From NCBI RefSeq assembly GCF_013155335.1, contig NZ_JABJQZ010000001.1, positions 1,240,001 to 1,304,000 of the forward strand: a stretch of 64,000 nt of DNA. The letters are read 5' to 3'. The notes under the pieces are model-generated. The model made no database searches. It was not told the DNA's origin and was given only the letters and a program-made list of their open reading frames with translations. This document shows positions 51,137 through 60,867 of the stretch, piece after piece; within the stretch, counting starts at the first letter, position 1; each line of letters opens with the position of its first letter. The position numbers were made by a program, and so were the translations under genes. This stretch comes from Nocardioides sp. zg-1230 (GTDB lineage Bacteria > Actinomycetota > Actinomycetes > Propionibacteriales > Nocardioidaceae).

Positions 51137-53260
51137 ATGAAGCATCCCTTCCGCACAAGGCTCACGGCTGCCGTCGGCGCCGCCCTCTGCCTGCCCATGC
51201 TGGCGGCGACCACCGCGGCCACCGCCCACGAGGGCCACGACGACACCGCCCCGCCGCCACCCGCCGGGGCCTTCCAGAAGGTCACCCTGAACGACCGCCC
51301 GGGCGAGGCCATCGACCTCGCCGTGCTGCCCGACGGCGACGTCCTGCACACCACGCGCGCGGGCGTCATCTGGCACAACGACGCCCAGACCGGCGTCAAC
51401 AGCGTCGCCGGTCGCATCCCGGTCTACCTCCACGACGAGGAGGGCCTGCAGAGCATCGCCCTCGACCCGGGCTACGACGGCAAGAAGAACAAGTGGATCT
51501 ATCTCTACTACTCCCCGGTCCTGGACACCCCGGTGGACGACCCGGCGACGACCTCGGTCAACGAGGGCGACGCCCCGGAGACCGGCACGGCGGCTGACTT
51601 CGCGCCCTACAAGGGCCACTTGACCGTCTCGCGGTTCCAGTACTCCGGTGGCCAGGTGCAGGTCGACTCCGAGCAGAAGGTGCTCGACGTCCCCGTCGAC
51701 CGCGGCATCTGCTGCCACGTCGGCGGTGACATCGTCTTCGACTCGGCGGGCAACCTGATCCTGTCGACCGGCGACGACACCAACCCGTTCCAGTCCGACG
51801 GCTACGTGCCGATCGATGAGCGCCCCGACCGCAACCCCGCCTTCGACGCCCAGCGCACCTCGGCCAACACCAACGACCTGCGCGGCAAGATCCTGCGGAT
51901 CACGCCCAAGGCCGGTGGCGGCTACACGATCCCGGAGGGCAACCTGTTCGCCCCCGGCACGCCGAAGACCCGCCCGGAGATCTACTCGATGGGCTGGCGC
52001 AACCCGTTCCGCATCGAGATCGACCCCGACACCGACGACATCTGGGTCGCCGACTACTCGCCCGACGCCCGCAACGCCAACCCCGACCGCGGTCCCGCCG
52101 GCCACGGCAAGTGGGCGGTCGTCGACGAGCCGTCCAACTACGGCTGGCCCTACTGCGCCACGGCCGAGCTCCCCTACAACGACTTCGACTTCGCCACCCG
52201 CACCAGTGGCCCGAAGTTCAACTGCGACGCACCGGTCAACGAGTCCCCCAACAACACCGGCCTGCGTGAGCTGCCGCCCGTCGAGCAGCCGGAGGTCTGG
52301 TACAGCTACGGCCTCTCCCAGGAGTTCCCCGAGCTCGAGACCGGGGGCATCGGCCCGATGGCCGGACCGGCGTACCAGTTCGACAAGTTGGCCACCAAGG
52401 GCCGCAACCCCGTCGCCTGGCCCGAGCGCTACGACGACACCCCGCTGTTCTACGAGTGGACCCGCGACTACATCAAGGGCTTCCACGTCGACGGTGAGGA
52501 CGTCGCCATCGAGGACGTCGTGCCCGACATCGTCACCGACAACCCGATGGACATGGAGTTCGGCCCCGACGGCGCGCTATACGTCCTCGAGTACGGCGAC
52601 GGCTACTTCGCCGAGAACCCCGACGCGCAGCTCTCGCGCATCGACTTCGTCGGCGAGGGCGGCAACCGCAGCCCGGTGCCGGCGATCGAGGCCGAGCCGA
52701 CGGCCGGCAAGTCCCCGCTGACGGTCGACTTCTCCAGCACCGGCACCACCGACCCGGACGGTGACACCAAGCTGAAGTACGCCTGGGACTTCGATGGTGA
52801 CGGCAAGATCGACAGCCGCAGGGCCGACGCGACCTACACCTACACCGAGGACGGCACCTACCGGGCCACGCTGACGGTGACCGACAAGGGCGGGCGTCGC
52901 GCTTCCGCCGACGTCGACATCATCGTCGGCAACGAGGCCCCGGTCGTCGAGTTCGTCACCCCGGTGGCGGGCCAGTCGTTCACCTTCGGCGACACCGTGA
53001 CGTACGAGGTCAGCGTCACTGACGACCAGCCGGTCGACTGCAGCAAGGTCACGGTGACCTACGTGCTGGGCCACGACACCCACGGCCACCCGCAGACCAC
53101 GGCGAACGGCTGCACCGGGTCCATCACCACGACGGTGCCCGGAGGCCACGACCCGGCGACCGACGACCTCGCGGCCGTCTTCGTCGCGGAGTACACCGAC
53201 GCCGGCTCCGAGCCCCCGCTCAGCGGGTCCGACGAGGTCGTCCTCGAGCCCGCCGGCTGA
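51137..53260 (+). CDS. Secreted PQQ-type sugar dehydrogenase with PKD domain
   Basis: 707 aa. Signal peptide residues 1-~33 (RLTAAVGAALCLPMLAATTAATA). Residues ~45-515 form a GSDH beta-propeller (AIDLAVLPDGDVLHTTRAG, EEGLQSIALDPGYD, YSMGWRNPFRIEIDPDTDDIWVADY, NPMDMEFGPDGALYVLEYGDG). A PKD domain follows (PLTVDFSSTGTTDPDGD...YAWDFDGDGKID), then a C-terminal Ig-like domain. Predicted to oxidise sugars outside the cell with PQQ; cofactor binding is family-based. An AGGAG ribosome-binding site is present. The downstream TIM-barrel gene may act on the same sugar. Confidence 0.9.
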   Translation: MKHPFRTRLTAAVGAALCLPMLAATTAATAHEGHDDTAPPPPAGAFQKVTLNDRPGEAIDLAVLPDGDVLHTTRAGVIWHNDAQTGVNSVAGRIPVYLHDEEGLQSIALDPGYDGKKNKWIYLYYSPVLDTPVDDPATTSVNEGDAPETGTAADFAPYKGHLTVSRFQYSGGQVQVDSEQKVLDVPVDRGICCHVGGDIVFDSAGNLILSTGDDTNPFQSDGYVPIDERPDRNPAFDAQRTSANTNDLRGKILRITPKAGGGYTIPEGNLFAPGTPKTRPEIYSMGWRNPFRIEIDPDTDDIWVADYSPDARNANPDRGPAGHGKWAVVDEPSNYGWPYCATAELPYNDFDFATRTSGPKFNCDAPVNESPNNTGLRELPPVEQPEVWYSYGLSQEFPELETGGIGPMAGPAYQFDKLATKGRNPVAWPERYDDTPLFYEWTRDYIKGFHVDGEDVAIEDVVPDIVTDNPMDMEFGPDGALYVLEYGDGYFAENPDAQLSRIDFVGEGGNRSPVPAIEAEPTAGKSPLTVDFSSTGTTDPDGDTKLKYAWDFDGDGKIDSRRADATYTYTEDGTYRATLTVTDKGGRRASADVDIIVGNEAPVVEFVTPVAGQSFTFGDTVTYEVSVTDDQPVDCSKVTVTYVLGHDTHGHPQTTANGCTGSITTTVPGGHDPATDDLAAVFVAEYTDAGSEPPLSGSDEVVLEPAG

Positions 53261-53278
53261 TCTGCAGCATGCCCTGAC

Positions 53279-53312
53279 GGAGGCGGGCCCGGGGCGACCC
53301 GGGTCCGCCTCC
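53279..53312 (+). terminator. Terminator after the sugar dehydrogenase gene
   Basis: GGAGGCGG-G-CCCGGG pairs with CCCGGG-T-CCGCCTCC (15 pairs, one wobble), 4-nt loop GCGA, starting 18 bp after the stop. It may attenuate transcription into the next gene. Confidence 0.75.
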
Positions 53313-53367
53313 TCCCAGCACCACCCACCCCGAGAATCCCCCCGAGAAACCAGGAAGAAGGCAGCAC

Positions 53368-54381
53368 ATGTGTTACGGATATGACGGCGACGCCGCCCTG
53401 AACGAGTCGCTGGAGAGGAAGGGCGCGAGCCGTCGCGGCCTGCTGCGCGGCGCCGTCGCCGGTGCGGCAGGAGCCACCGTGCTCGCCGCCGGCTCCCCGG
53501 CCATGGCGGGCAAGCCCGGCAGCCACCCCGGCCAGGGCCACGGCCACGCCCATGGGCGCAACCGCGTCAAGGCCGACCACATCAGCATCCAGCTCTACAC
53601 GCTGCGGTCGAAGATGAACTCAGACACCGAGATCCAGCTGATGCTCGACCAGCTCGCCAAGTACGGCTACGAGCGGGTGGAGCGGGCCGGTCTCTACAGC
53701 TACACCGCCGCGCAGTTCAAGGCCGCGCTCGACTCGCGCGGCATCTGGGCCTCCTCGAGCCACGACGGCATCGCCGCGACCGGTGGCGTCCTCGACCCGG
53801 TCAAGCTCAACAAGAAGCTCGACGACGCCAACACGTTCGGCCAGAAGTACATCAACGTGGCCTACCTCAACTCGACCAGGAAGAGCGACTGGCAGCTGTG
53901 GGCCGAGCAGATGAACACCGAGGCGGAGGCGGCGCGCAAGCGTGGTCTGCGTTACGGCTACCACAACCACGCCCACGAGTTCACGATCGACCTCGGCGGT
54001 GGGGAGACCCCGTGGGACGTCCTCACCAGTGAGCTCGACCCCAAGCTGGTCCACTTCGAGATCGACCTCTACTGGGCCTACACGGGTGGCGTGCAGACTG
54101 GTGCGGCCGACCCGCTCCAGTTCGCCATCGACGTGGTCGAGTCGTCTGCGCTCGAGGTCCCGCAGTACCACGTCAAGGACCGGCACGGCGCTGACGCTGC
54201 CGCGCTCTACGCCCAGACCCCCGGCGACATGGCCGACCTCGGCCTCGGCGTCATCGACTTCCCGACGATCTTCAAGGCCCACCAGGTCGACGAGTACATC
54301 GTCGAGAACGACACCCCGGACTTCCAGCCGGCCGCCACCGCAAACACGGGCTTCCGTTACCTGGAGGGCCTCGACTTCTGA
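53368..54381 (+). CDS. Tat-exported sugar phosphate isomerase/epimerase (TIM barrel)
   Basis: 337 aa. A Tat signal with SRRGLLRGAVAGAAGATVLAAG is preceded by an unusual ~20-residue N-region (MCYGYDGDAALNESLERKG). The mature part is an AP-endonuclease-2-type TIM barrel (ISIQLYTLRSKM...YGYERVERAGLYSYT...YGYHNHAHEF...HFEIDLYWAYTGG...QYHVKDRHG); His, Glu and Asp residues of the metal site are visible. Its position after the sugar dehydrogenase suggests a joint role in extracellular sugar conversion, e.g. of keto-sugars. A second possibility is an inositol or hydroxypyruvate isomerase. Confidence 0.88.
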   Translation: MCYGYDGDAALNESLERKGASRRGLLRGAVAGAAGATVLAAGSPAMAGKPGSHPGQGHGHAHGRNRVKADHISIQLYTLRSKMNSDTEIQLMLDQLAKYGYERVERAGLYSYTAAQFKAALDSRGIWASSSHDGIAATGGVLDPVKLNKKLDDANTFGQKYINVAYLNSTRKSDWQLWAEQMNTEAEAARKRGLRYGYHNHAHEFTIDLGGGETPWDVLTSELDPKLVHFEIDLYWAYTGGVQTGAADPLQFAIDVVESSALEVPQYHVKDRHGADAAALYAQTPGDMADLGLGVIDFPTIFKAHQVDEYIVENDTPDFQPAATANTGFRYLEGLDF

Positions 54382-54401
54382 GCCGCTCCACAGCCTGACG
54401 C

Positions 54402-54438
54402 GCTCGGGCCCCACGTCCTCGTGACGTGGGGCCCGAGC
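54402..54438. terminator. Strong terminator before topA
   Basis: Perfect 16-bp stem (54402-54417 with 54423-54438) around a 5-nt loop CTCGT, 20 bp after the stop of the isomerase gene. Confidence 0.9.
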
Positions 54439-54536
54439 CGTGCTGTGGACGGCGAGGAGTGGCGATCTCGGGATCTGGCGCTACCGTTGCGGCGCTGAGC
54501 AACATCAGCAGCAAGAAGTTGAGGGAGCAAATACAC

Positions 54537-57227
54537 GTGGCAAAGCTCGTCATCGTCGAGTCCCCGGCCAAGGCCCGCACCATCGGCGGCTACCTCGGCG
54601 CGGACTACGTCGTCGAGTCCTCGATCGGTCACATCCGCGACCTGCCCAACAACGCCGCGGACACCCCGGCCAAGATCAAGGACAAGCCGTGGGGCCGGCT
54701 GGCGGTCGACGTCGACAACGGCTTCGAGCCCTACTACGTCGTGCCGCGCGACAAGAAGAGCCACATCGCCAAGCTGAAGAAGCTGGTCAAGGACGCCGAC
54801 GCCCTCTACCTCGCCACCGATGAGGACCGCGAGGGCGAGGCGATCGCCTGGCACCTCCTCGACGAGCTCAAGCCGCCGAAGGGCTTGCCGGTCCACCGGA
54901 TGGTGTTCCACGAGATCACCAAGCCCGCGATCCTCGCCGCGGTCGAGAACCCCCGCGAGATCAACGACGACCTCGTCGAGGCCCAGGAGGCGCGCCGCAT
55001 CCTCGACCGCCTCTACGGCTACGAGGTCTCCCCGGTGCTGTGGAAGAAGGTCATGTCCGGCCTCTCCGCGGGCCGCGTGCAGTCGGTGGCGACCCGCCTG
55101 GTCGTCGACAAGGAGCGCGAGCGGATGAAGTTCCGCGTCGCCTCCTACTGGGACCTCGACGCCACCTTCGACGCCGGCACGGGCCACGACCCACGGATGT
55201 TCCCCGCCAAGCTCTACAGCGTCGACGACGTCCGCGTGGCCCGAGGCGCCGACTTCGACAACACCGGCGAGCTCAAGGGCAAGGCCGAGCGCGTCCACCT
55301 CAGCCGTGCCGACGCGGAGGCGCTGGCCGCCGGCCTGGGCGAGACGGCGTACGACGTCCGCTCGGTCGAGTCCAAGCCCTACCGGCGCTCGCCGTACGCC
55401 CCCTTCCGCACCACCACGCTGCAGCAGGAGGCCAGCCGCAAGCTCGGGATGAGCGCGAGCGTGACGATGTCGGTCGCGCAGCGGCTCTACGAGAACGGCT
55501 TCATCACCTACATGCGTACGGACTCCACGACGCTCTCGGACGCCGCGGTGGGTGCCGCGCGCGACCAGGTGCGGGAGCTGTACGGCGCCGAGTACCTGCC
55601 CGACTCGCCCCGGACCTACGCCTCAAAGGTGAAGAACGCACAGGAGGCGCACGAGGCGATCCGGCCTGCGGGCGACACGTTCCGCACCCCGGCGCAGACC
55701 GGCCTGTCCGGCGAGCAGTTCCGTCTCTACGAGCTGATCTGGATGCGCACCGTCGCCTCGCAGATGAAGGACGCCACCGGCAACTCGGTGACGATCCGCA
55801 TCGGTGGCGCCGCCGCCGACGGCCGCGACGTCGTCTTCAGCGCCAGCGGTCGCACCATCACGTTCCACGGGTTCCTCAAGGCCTATGTCGAGGACATCGA
55901 CGACGCCTCGAAGCGCCGCGACGACGCCGAGACCCGCCTGCCCAACCTCACCCAGGGCGCGGCCGTGTCGGCGGCCACGCTGAGCCCCGAGGGCCACGAG
56001 ACCAAGCCCCCGGCGCGCTACACCGAGGCCACGCTGATCAAGGAGCTCGAGGACCGCGAGATCGGCCGCCCGTCGACCTACGCCTCGATCATCGGAACGA
56101 TCCTCAACCGCGGCTACGTCTACAAGAAGGGCACCGCGCTCGTCCCGGCGTGGCTGGCGTTCTCGGTGATCCGGCTGCTCGAGGAGCACTTCCCGCGGCA
56201 GGTGTCCTACGAGTTCACCGCCGACATGGAGGACGTCCTCGACGAGATCGCAGGCGGTCGCAAGGACCGGGCCACCGAGCTCGGCGAGTTCTACTACGGC
56301 TCTGGCGACATCGTGGGCCTCAAGACGCTGGTGACCGAGCTCGGCGAGATCGACGCCAAGGAGATGGCGACCTTCCCGATCGGGGAGGGCATCGACCTGC
56401 GCGTGGGCCGTTACGGGCCCTACGTCGAGGGCCCGGGTCCCGACGGCGGAGACGCAGCGCCGGTGCGCGCCAACGTCCCCGACGACCTGCCGCCCGACGA
56501 GCTCACCGTGGCCAAGGCCAAGGAGCTGCTGGCCAACCCGGCCGGCGAGGAGCAGGTCGTCGGCAACCACCCCGACACCGGCCTGCAGATCGTGGCCAAG
56601 AACGGCCGCTTCGGCCCCTACGTGACCGAGCTGCTGCCCGAGGACGCCCCGAAGTCGGCCAAGCCGCGCACGGGCTCCCTCTTCAAGTCGATGACCCTCG
56701 ACACGGTGACCCTCGAGCAGGCTGTCCAGCTGCTCGACCTTCCGCGCATCGTCGGCGTCGACGAGGACGGCACCGAGATCACCGCGCAGAACGGTCGCTA
56801 CGGTCCGTACCTGAAGAAGGGCACCGACTCCCGCAGCCTCACGTCCGAGGACCAGATCTTCGACATCACCCTCGACCAGGCCAAGGCCATCTACGCCCAG
56901 CCCAAGCAGCGCGGCCGCGGTGCGGCCACCCCGCCGCTCAAGGAGCTCGGCAACGACCCCGTCTCCGGCCAGCCGGTGATCGTCAAGGCCGGTCGCTTCG
57001 GCGAGTACGTCACCGACGGCGAGTACAACGCCACCCTCCGCAAGGACGACACCGTCGAGTCGATCACGCTCGAGCGCGCGGCCGAGCTGCTCGCCGAGCG
57101 CCGCGAGCGCGGCCCGGCCAAGAAGGCGGCCAAGAAGGGCGCGAAGAAGGCCCCCGCCAAGAAGGCTGCCGCGAAGAAGACCGCCGCCAAGAAGACCGCT
57201 GCGAAGAAGACCGCGAAGAAGTCCTGA
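54537..57227 (+). CDS. topA: DNA topoisomerase I
   Basis: 896 aa type IA topoisomerase, relaxes negative supercoils. N-terminal TOPRIM (KLVIVESPAKARTIGGYL, DEDREGEAIAW), catalytic Tyr325 in GFITYMRTDST. The usual Zn fingers are absent; instead four C-terminal repeats each carry a GRxGxY motif (GRYGPYV, GRFGPYV, GRYGPYL, GRFGEYV), followed by a Lys/Ala tail of ~40 residues (KKAAKKGAKKAPAKK). The GTG at 54537 has GAGGGAG upstream; TACCGT at 54483 may be its -10 box. First of the topA-tmk-holB group. Confidence 0.97.
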   Translation: MAKLVIVESPAKARTIGGYLGADYVVESSIGHIRDLPNNAADTPAKIKDKPWGRLAVDVDNGFEPYYVVPRDKKSHIAKLKKLVKDADALYLATDEDREGEAIAWHLLDELKPPKGLPVHRMVFHEITKPAILAAVENPREINDDLVEAQEARRILDRLYGYEVSPVLWKKVMSGLSAGRVQSVATRLVVDKERERMKFRVASYWDLDATFDAGTGHDPRMFPAKLYSVDDVRVARGADFDNTGELKGKAERVHLSRADAEALAAGLGETAYDVRSVESKPYRRSPYAPFRTTTLQQEASRKLGMSASVTMSVAQRLYENGFITYMRTDSTTLSDAAVGAARDQVRELYGAEYLPDSPRTYASKVKNAQEAHEAIRPAGDTFRTPAQTGLSGEQFRLYELIWMRTVASQMKDATGNSVTIRIGGAAADGRDVVFSASGRTITFHGFLKAYVEDIDDASKRRDDAETRLPNLTQGAAVSAATLSPEGHETKPPARYTEATLIKELEDREIGRPSTYASIIGTILNRGYVYKKGTALVPAWLAFSVIRLLEEHFPRQVSYEFTADMEDVLDEIAGGRKDRATELGEFYYGSGDIVGLKTLVTELGEIDAKEMATFPIGEGIDLRVGRYGPYVEGPGPDGGDAAPVRANVPDDLPPDELTVAKAKELLANPAGEEQVVGNHPDTGLQIVAKNGRFGPYVTELLPEDAPKSAKPRTGSLFKSMTLDTVTLEQAVQLLDLPRIVGVDEDGTEITAQNGRYGPYLKKGTDSRSLTSEDQIFDITLDQAKAIYAQPKQRGRGAATPPLKELGNDPVSGQPVIVKAGRFGEYVTDGEYNATLRKDDTVESITLERAAELLAERRERGPAKKAAKKGAKKAPAKKAAAKKTAAKKTAAKKTAKKS

Positions 57228-57438
57228 CGACGGGCTCATGGCGGTCGATCGGACCGAACGCGCCGGCCGGCATCCGGCGTACGCGTGACGCGCGCGTCGC
57301 GACCGCCGTTGGGTCCGTCCGACCGTCGGGCGCGTAGACGCGCGGACACAACCCTTGTCGGCGAGCTGGCCTCACGCGTGGCCACGCCCGTGACCGGACT
57401 TTGGTCCGCGCGTCTCCGGCGCTGTGGGAGCGCGCCCG

Positions 57439-57444
57439 TAGGGT
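57439..57444 (+). promoter_or_regulatory. -10 box TAGGGT of tmk
   Basis: TAGGGT lies 6 nt before the GTG of tmk, so the tmk-holB mRNA is probably leaderless. The 220-bp gap from topA contains several self-complementary stretches but no gene I can support. Confidence 0.55.
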
Positions 57445-57450
57445 GACCCC

Positions 57451-58089
57451 GTGAACTCAGGCGTGTTTTCGGAGCATGGGCTCTTCGTGTGCTTCGAGGG
57501 CGGCGAGGGGGCCGGCAAGTCGACCCAGTCCCGCCTGCTGCGCGACTGGCTCGTGGAGCGCGGCGAGACCGTCCTGCTCACCTTCGAGCCCGGCGACACC
57601 TCGGTCGGCAAGGAGCTGCGGCGCATCGTGCTCGACCCGGCGACCGGCGAGCTGTCCGACCGCACCGAGGCCCTGCTCTACGCCGCCGACAAGGCCGAGC
57701 ACGTGGACCACGTCGTCCTTCCCGCGCTCGCGCGGGGCGAGGTGGTGATCACCGACCGCTACGTCGACTCGACCCTGGCCTACCAGGGTGCCGGCCGCAC
57801 GCTCGACGTCGCGGAGGTGGAGGCCGTCGCCCGCTGGGCCACCGGCGACCTGCGCCCGCACCTGACCGTCGTCCTCGACCTCGCGCCGGAGGCCGGCCTG
57901 GGCCGCTTCGACGAGCGCGACCGGATCGAGGGGCAGTCGCTGGAGTTCCACCAGCGGGTGCGGCAGGGCTTCCTCGGCCTCGCCGCCGCCGACCCTGACC
58001 ACTACGTCGTACTGGACGCGCGGGCGCCGATCGAGGAGATCGCCCGGGCGATCCGCGAGCGCATCGAGCCCCTGCTGGCGGCACGATGA
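57451..58089 (+). CDS. tmk: Thymidylate kinase
   Basis: 212 aa. P-loop GGEGAGKST (residues 17-25), DR motif TDRYVDSTLAYQGAGR, and lid FDERDRIEGQSLEFHQRV. Phosphorylates dTMP to dTDP in the cytoplasm. The GTG at 57451 gives a leader-free protein start (VNSGVFSEHGLFVCFEGGEG). It overlaps holB by ATGA, linking dTTP supply to replication genes. Confidence 0.97.
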   Translation: MNSGVFSEHGLFVCFEGGEGAGKSTQSRLLRDWLVERGETVLLTFEPGDTSVGKELRRIVLDPATGELSDRTEALLYAADKAEHVDHVVLPALARGEVVITDRYVDSTLAYQGAGRTLDVAEVEAVARWATGDLRPHLTVVLDLAPEAGLGRFDERDRIEGQSLEFHQRVRQGFLGLAAADPDHYVVLDARAPIEEIARAIRERIEPLLAAR

Positions 58090-59261
58090 CGACCGCGACC
58101 CGGACCGTCTGGTCCGACCTCGTCGGCCAGCGCCCGACCATCGAGGTGCTCCAGCACGCCGCCGCCGGTGTGGGCATGACCCACGCGTGGCTGTTCACCG
58201 GCCCGCCCGGATCCGGCCGCTCCAACGTCGCCCGCGCCTTCGCCGCGGCGCTGCAGTGCGAGCGGCAGACCGGCTGCGGCGAGTGCGAGGCGTGCCGGCT
58301 CGGCATGAAGGGGTCCCACCCCGACATCACGTGGGTGAAGTCGGAGACCTCGGTCCTCTACGTCGACGACATGCGCGACCTGGTGCAGTCGGCAGCGAAG
58401 TTCCCCGCGATCGGGCGCTGGCAGATCGTCGTCATCGAGGACGCCGACCGGCTCGGCACCCCCGAGAACCCTCGCACCGGCAACGCGCTGCTCAAGGCGA
58501 TCGAGGAGCCGACGCCCAAGACGGTGTGGCTGCTCTGTGCGCCGACCGTCCAGGACGTGCTGCCGACCATCAACTCGCGCTGCCGCACCCTGACGCTCGC
58601 GACGCCCGGCACCAGTGACGTCGCGGCCTTCCTGACCGCCAACGACGGCATCTCCGAGACGATGGCCGGCTTCGCCGCCCGGGCCAGCCAGGGGCACATC
58701 GGCCGCGCCCGCGCCCTGGCCCTCGACGAGGAGACCCGCACGCGCCGGCGCGAGGTGATCAGCATCCCGGCCCGCCTGACGTCCCTGGGCTCCTGCATGA
58801 CCGCGGCGACCAACCTCGCCGAGCTCGCCAAGGAGGAGACCGAGGCGATCACCGCCGACGCCGAGCGACGCGAGCTGACCGAGCTGCAGGCGATCTTCGG
58901 CAGCGAGCGCAAGGACACCACGAGCCGCTCCTACCGCGCCGCGCTCGCAGGGCTGGAGAAGCTGCAGAAGCAGAAGGCCAAGCGCCGCGTGCTCGACGTG
59001 ATCGACCGTGCCCTGATGGACCTCGTCTCGGTCTACCGCGACGCCATCGCGCTGTCCGTGGGCGCTCCCGGCCTGCTCGTCAACGAGGAGCTGCGCGGCG
59101 ACGTCGCGGTCGTCGCACGCGCGGCCTCGCCCGAGGAGCTGCTGCGGATGATCGACGCGATCTTCACCGCCCGCGAGCAGATGCTGGAGTTCAACGTGCC
59201 TCCCCAGCTCGCGCTCGAGTCCATGACGGTCGCGCTGCGGCTGCCCGGAGGGCGTCGATGA
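58086..59261 (+). CDS. holB: DNA polymerase III subunit delta'
   Basis: 391 aa clamp-loader subunit. AAA+ fold with degenerate P-loop GPPGSGRSN (Arg in place of Lys, as in ATPase-inactive delta' subunits), zinc site CGECEACRLG, and NALLKAIEEPTPKTVWLLCA. An SRC sensor-like motif lies in INSRCRTLTL. It is the fixed arm of the clamp loader. Overlaps tmk and the downstream hydrolase gene by 4 bp each. Confidence 0.95.
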   Translation: MTTATRTVWSDLVGQRPTIEVLQHAAAGVGMTHAWLFTGPPGSGRSNVARAFAAALQCERQTGCGECEACRLGMKGSHPDITWVKSETSVLYVDDMRDLVQSAAKFPAIGRWQIVVIEDADRLGTPENPRTGNALLKAIEEPTPKTVWLLCAPTVQDVLPTINSRCRTLTLATPGTSDVAAFLTANDGISETMAGFAARASQGHIGRARALALDEETRTRRREVISIPARLTSLGSCMTAATNLAELAKEETEAITADAERRELTELQAIFGSERKDTTSRSYRAALAGLEKLQKQKAKRRVLDVIDRALMDLVSVYRDAIALSVGAPGLLVNEELRGDVAVVARAASPEELLRMIDAIFTAREQMLEFNVPPQLALESMTVALRLPGGRR

Positions 59262-60814
59262 AGAAGGCCGTCGCGGTGGTCGCCGTGCTCGCACTGGCGC
59301 TCACCGCTTTCGTGGCGGTCGGCCTGGCGATCCAGGGCGCCACGCCCGACTCGCCGGGTGCTCGGCCCACGCCGTCACCGACCACCCCGCCGCCGGCGAC
59401 CGTCACCGAGGCGCCGTCGGGGGAGCTCGCCGAGCTCTACTCCCAGCGCATCGACTGGCAGCCGTGCGAGACCGACGACGACCACGACTGCGGCTTCCTC
59501 ACCGTCCCGGTCGACTACGCCGACCCGCAGGGGGAGACGATCGACCTGGCGCTGCTCCGGATCCCGGCCAAGGGGTCGCGCGTCGGCTCGCTGGTGGTGA
59601 ATCCCGGCGGTCCCGGCGCCCGCGGGACGACGTACGCCGCCGCGGGCCGGCAGGTGTTCCGCGAGCCGCTGCTCGACGGCTTCGACATCGTCGGCTTCGA
59701 CCCCCGGGGCGTCGGGGCCTCGGCACCGGTCGACTGCCTGAGCGACGCCGAGCTCGACGTCTACCTCGGCGGCGACCCGACGCCCGACACGGCCGAGGAG
59801 CGCTCCGCCTACCGCGCGTCGGTGCTGTCGTTCGGCGAGAAGTGCGTGGTCGGCTCCGGCCCGGTCGTCGGCCACGTGACCACGACCGAGGCGGCCCGCG
59901 ACATGGACGTGCTGCGCGCGGCGCTGGGGGAGGAGACGCTGAGCTACTTCGGCGCCTCCTACGGCACCAAGCTCGGCGCGACCTACGCCGAGCTCTTCCC
60001 CGACAAGGTCGGCCGGTTCGTCCTCGACGGTGCGGTCGACGTCTCCGTCGACGCCAAGTCGCTCGCGCTCGAGCAGGCCACTGGGTTCGAGACCGCGCTG
60101 CGCGCCTACGTCCAGAACTGCCTCGACACGACCGACAACTGCTTCCTCGGCGACACCCTCGACGAGGGCATGGCCACGATCGCCGGGATGCTCGACTCCA
60201 TCGAGGAGGAGCCGCTGCCCGCGGGTGATCGCGAGCTGACCGTCGGCAACGCGTTCTACGGCGTCATCACGCCGCTCTACAACCGCGACTACTGGTTCCT
60301 GCTCAGCACCGCGCTCGCCTCGGCGCTGGACGGCAAGGGCTCGGCGCTGATGTCGCTCGCCGATGCCTACGCCTCCCGCAACCCCGACGGCAGCTACGCC
60401 GACAACTCGGTGGAGGCCAACTACTCCATCAACTGCCTCGACGACCCGTCGTCGGTGCCGTTCGGCCGGGTGCCGGCGTTGTTCGACGAGTTCGAGGAGG
60501 CGTCGCCGACCTTCGGCCGGGTCTTCGCCTGGGGGATGACCGGCTGCCGCGGCATCGACGTGACGTCGAGCGAGGAGCCGCTGACCATCCGCGGCGACGG
60601 TGCCGCGCCGATCGTGGTCCTCGGCACCAGCCGCGACCCCGCCACCCCGATCGAGTGGGCGCAGGCCCTCGCCGCCCAGCTCGACTCCGGTGTGCTCGTC
60701 GAGCGCGACGGCGACGGCCACACGGCGTACAACGCGGGCAACGAGTGCATCGACACCCTCGTCGAGGACTACCTCCTCGACGGCACCGTGCCCGCCGACG
60801 GCACCAGCTGCTGA
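59258..60814 (+). CDS. Secreted alpha/beta hydrolase, tripeptidyl-aminopeptidase-like (TAP)
   Basis: 518 aa. N-terminal signal anchor (AVAVVAVLALALTAFVAVGLA) then a Pro/Thr-rich linker. Hydrolase core with GGPGARGT, IVGFDPRGVG, nucleophile elbow GASYGTKLG (Ser ~232) and a C-terminal TAP-like domain with PIVVLGTSRDPATPIEWA and DGDGHTAY (His). Several cysteines suggest an extracellular protein. Families SlpD/E and TAP release peptides from N-termini. The gene overlaps holB by 4 bp, though its role is unrelated to replication. Confidence 0.9.
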   Translation: MKKAVAVVAVLALALTAFVAVGLAIQGATPDSPGARPTPSPTTPPPATVTEAPSGELAELYSQRIDWQPCETDDDHDCGFLTVPVDYADPQGETIDLALLRIPAKGSRVGSLVVNPGGPGARGTTYAAAGRQVFREPLLDGFDIVGFDPRGVGASAPVDCLSDAELDVYLGGDPTPDTAEERSAYRASVLSFGEKCVVGSGPVVGHVTTTEAARDMDVLRAALGEETLSYFGASYGTKLGATYAELFPDKVGRFVLDGAVDVSVDAKSLALEQATGFETALRAYVQNCLDTTDNCFLGDTLDEGMATIAGMLDSIEEEPLPAGDRELTVGNAFYGVITPLYNRDYWFLLSTALASALDGKGSALMSLADAYASRNPDGSYADNSVEANYSINCLDDPSSVPFGRVPALFDEFEEASPTFGRVFAWGMTGCRGIDVTSSEEPLTIRGDGAAPIVVLGTSRDPATPIEWAQALAAQLDSGVLVERDGDGHTAYNAGNECIDTLVEDYLLDGTVPADGTSC

Positions 60815-60855
60815 CGCAGGGACCTTCGGCCCTGTGGAGCGATCCGGGGGCCGCC

Positions 60856-60861
60856 TAGTGT
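60856..60861 (+). promoter_or_regulatory. -10 box TAGTGT of the small Cys protein gene
   Basis: TAGTGT lies 6 nt before the ATG at 60868, the leaderless arrangement also seen at 11575 and 57439. Confidence 0.5.
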
Positions 60862-60867
60862 CGAGGC

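Noticed and set aside
49463..52486. 1000-codon open frame on the minus strand across two plus-strand genes
   Set aside because: It spans an intergenic promoter and two well-supported genes, and its composition is of the shadow type.
54483..54536. Extended TopA N-terminus upstream of 54537
   Set aside because: The extra residues cross the -10 region and the terminator; TopA homology starts at VAKLVIVESPAKA.
57228..57450. Possible small RNA between topA and tmk
   Set aside because: There are several short self-complementary stretches but no single stable conserved fold or promoter-terminator pair that I can support.
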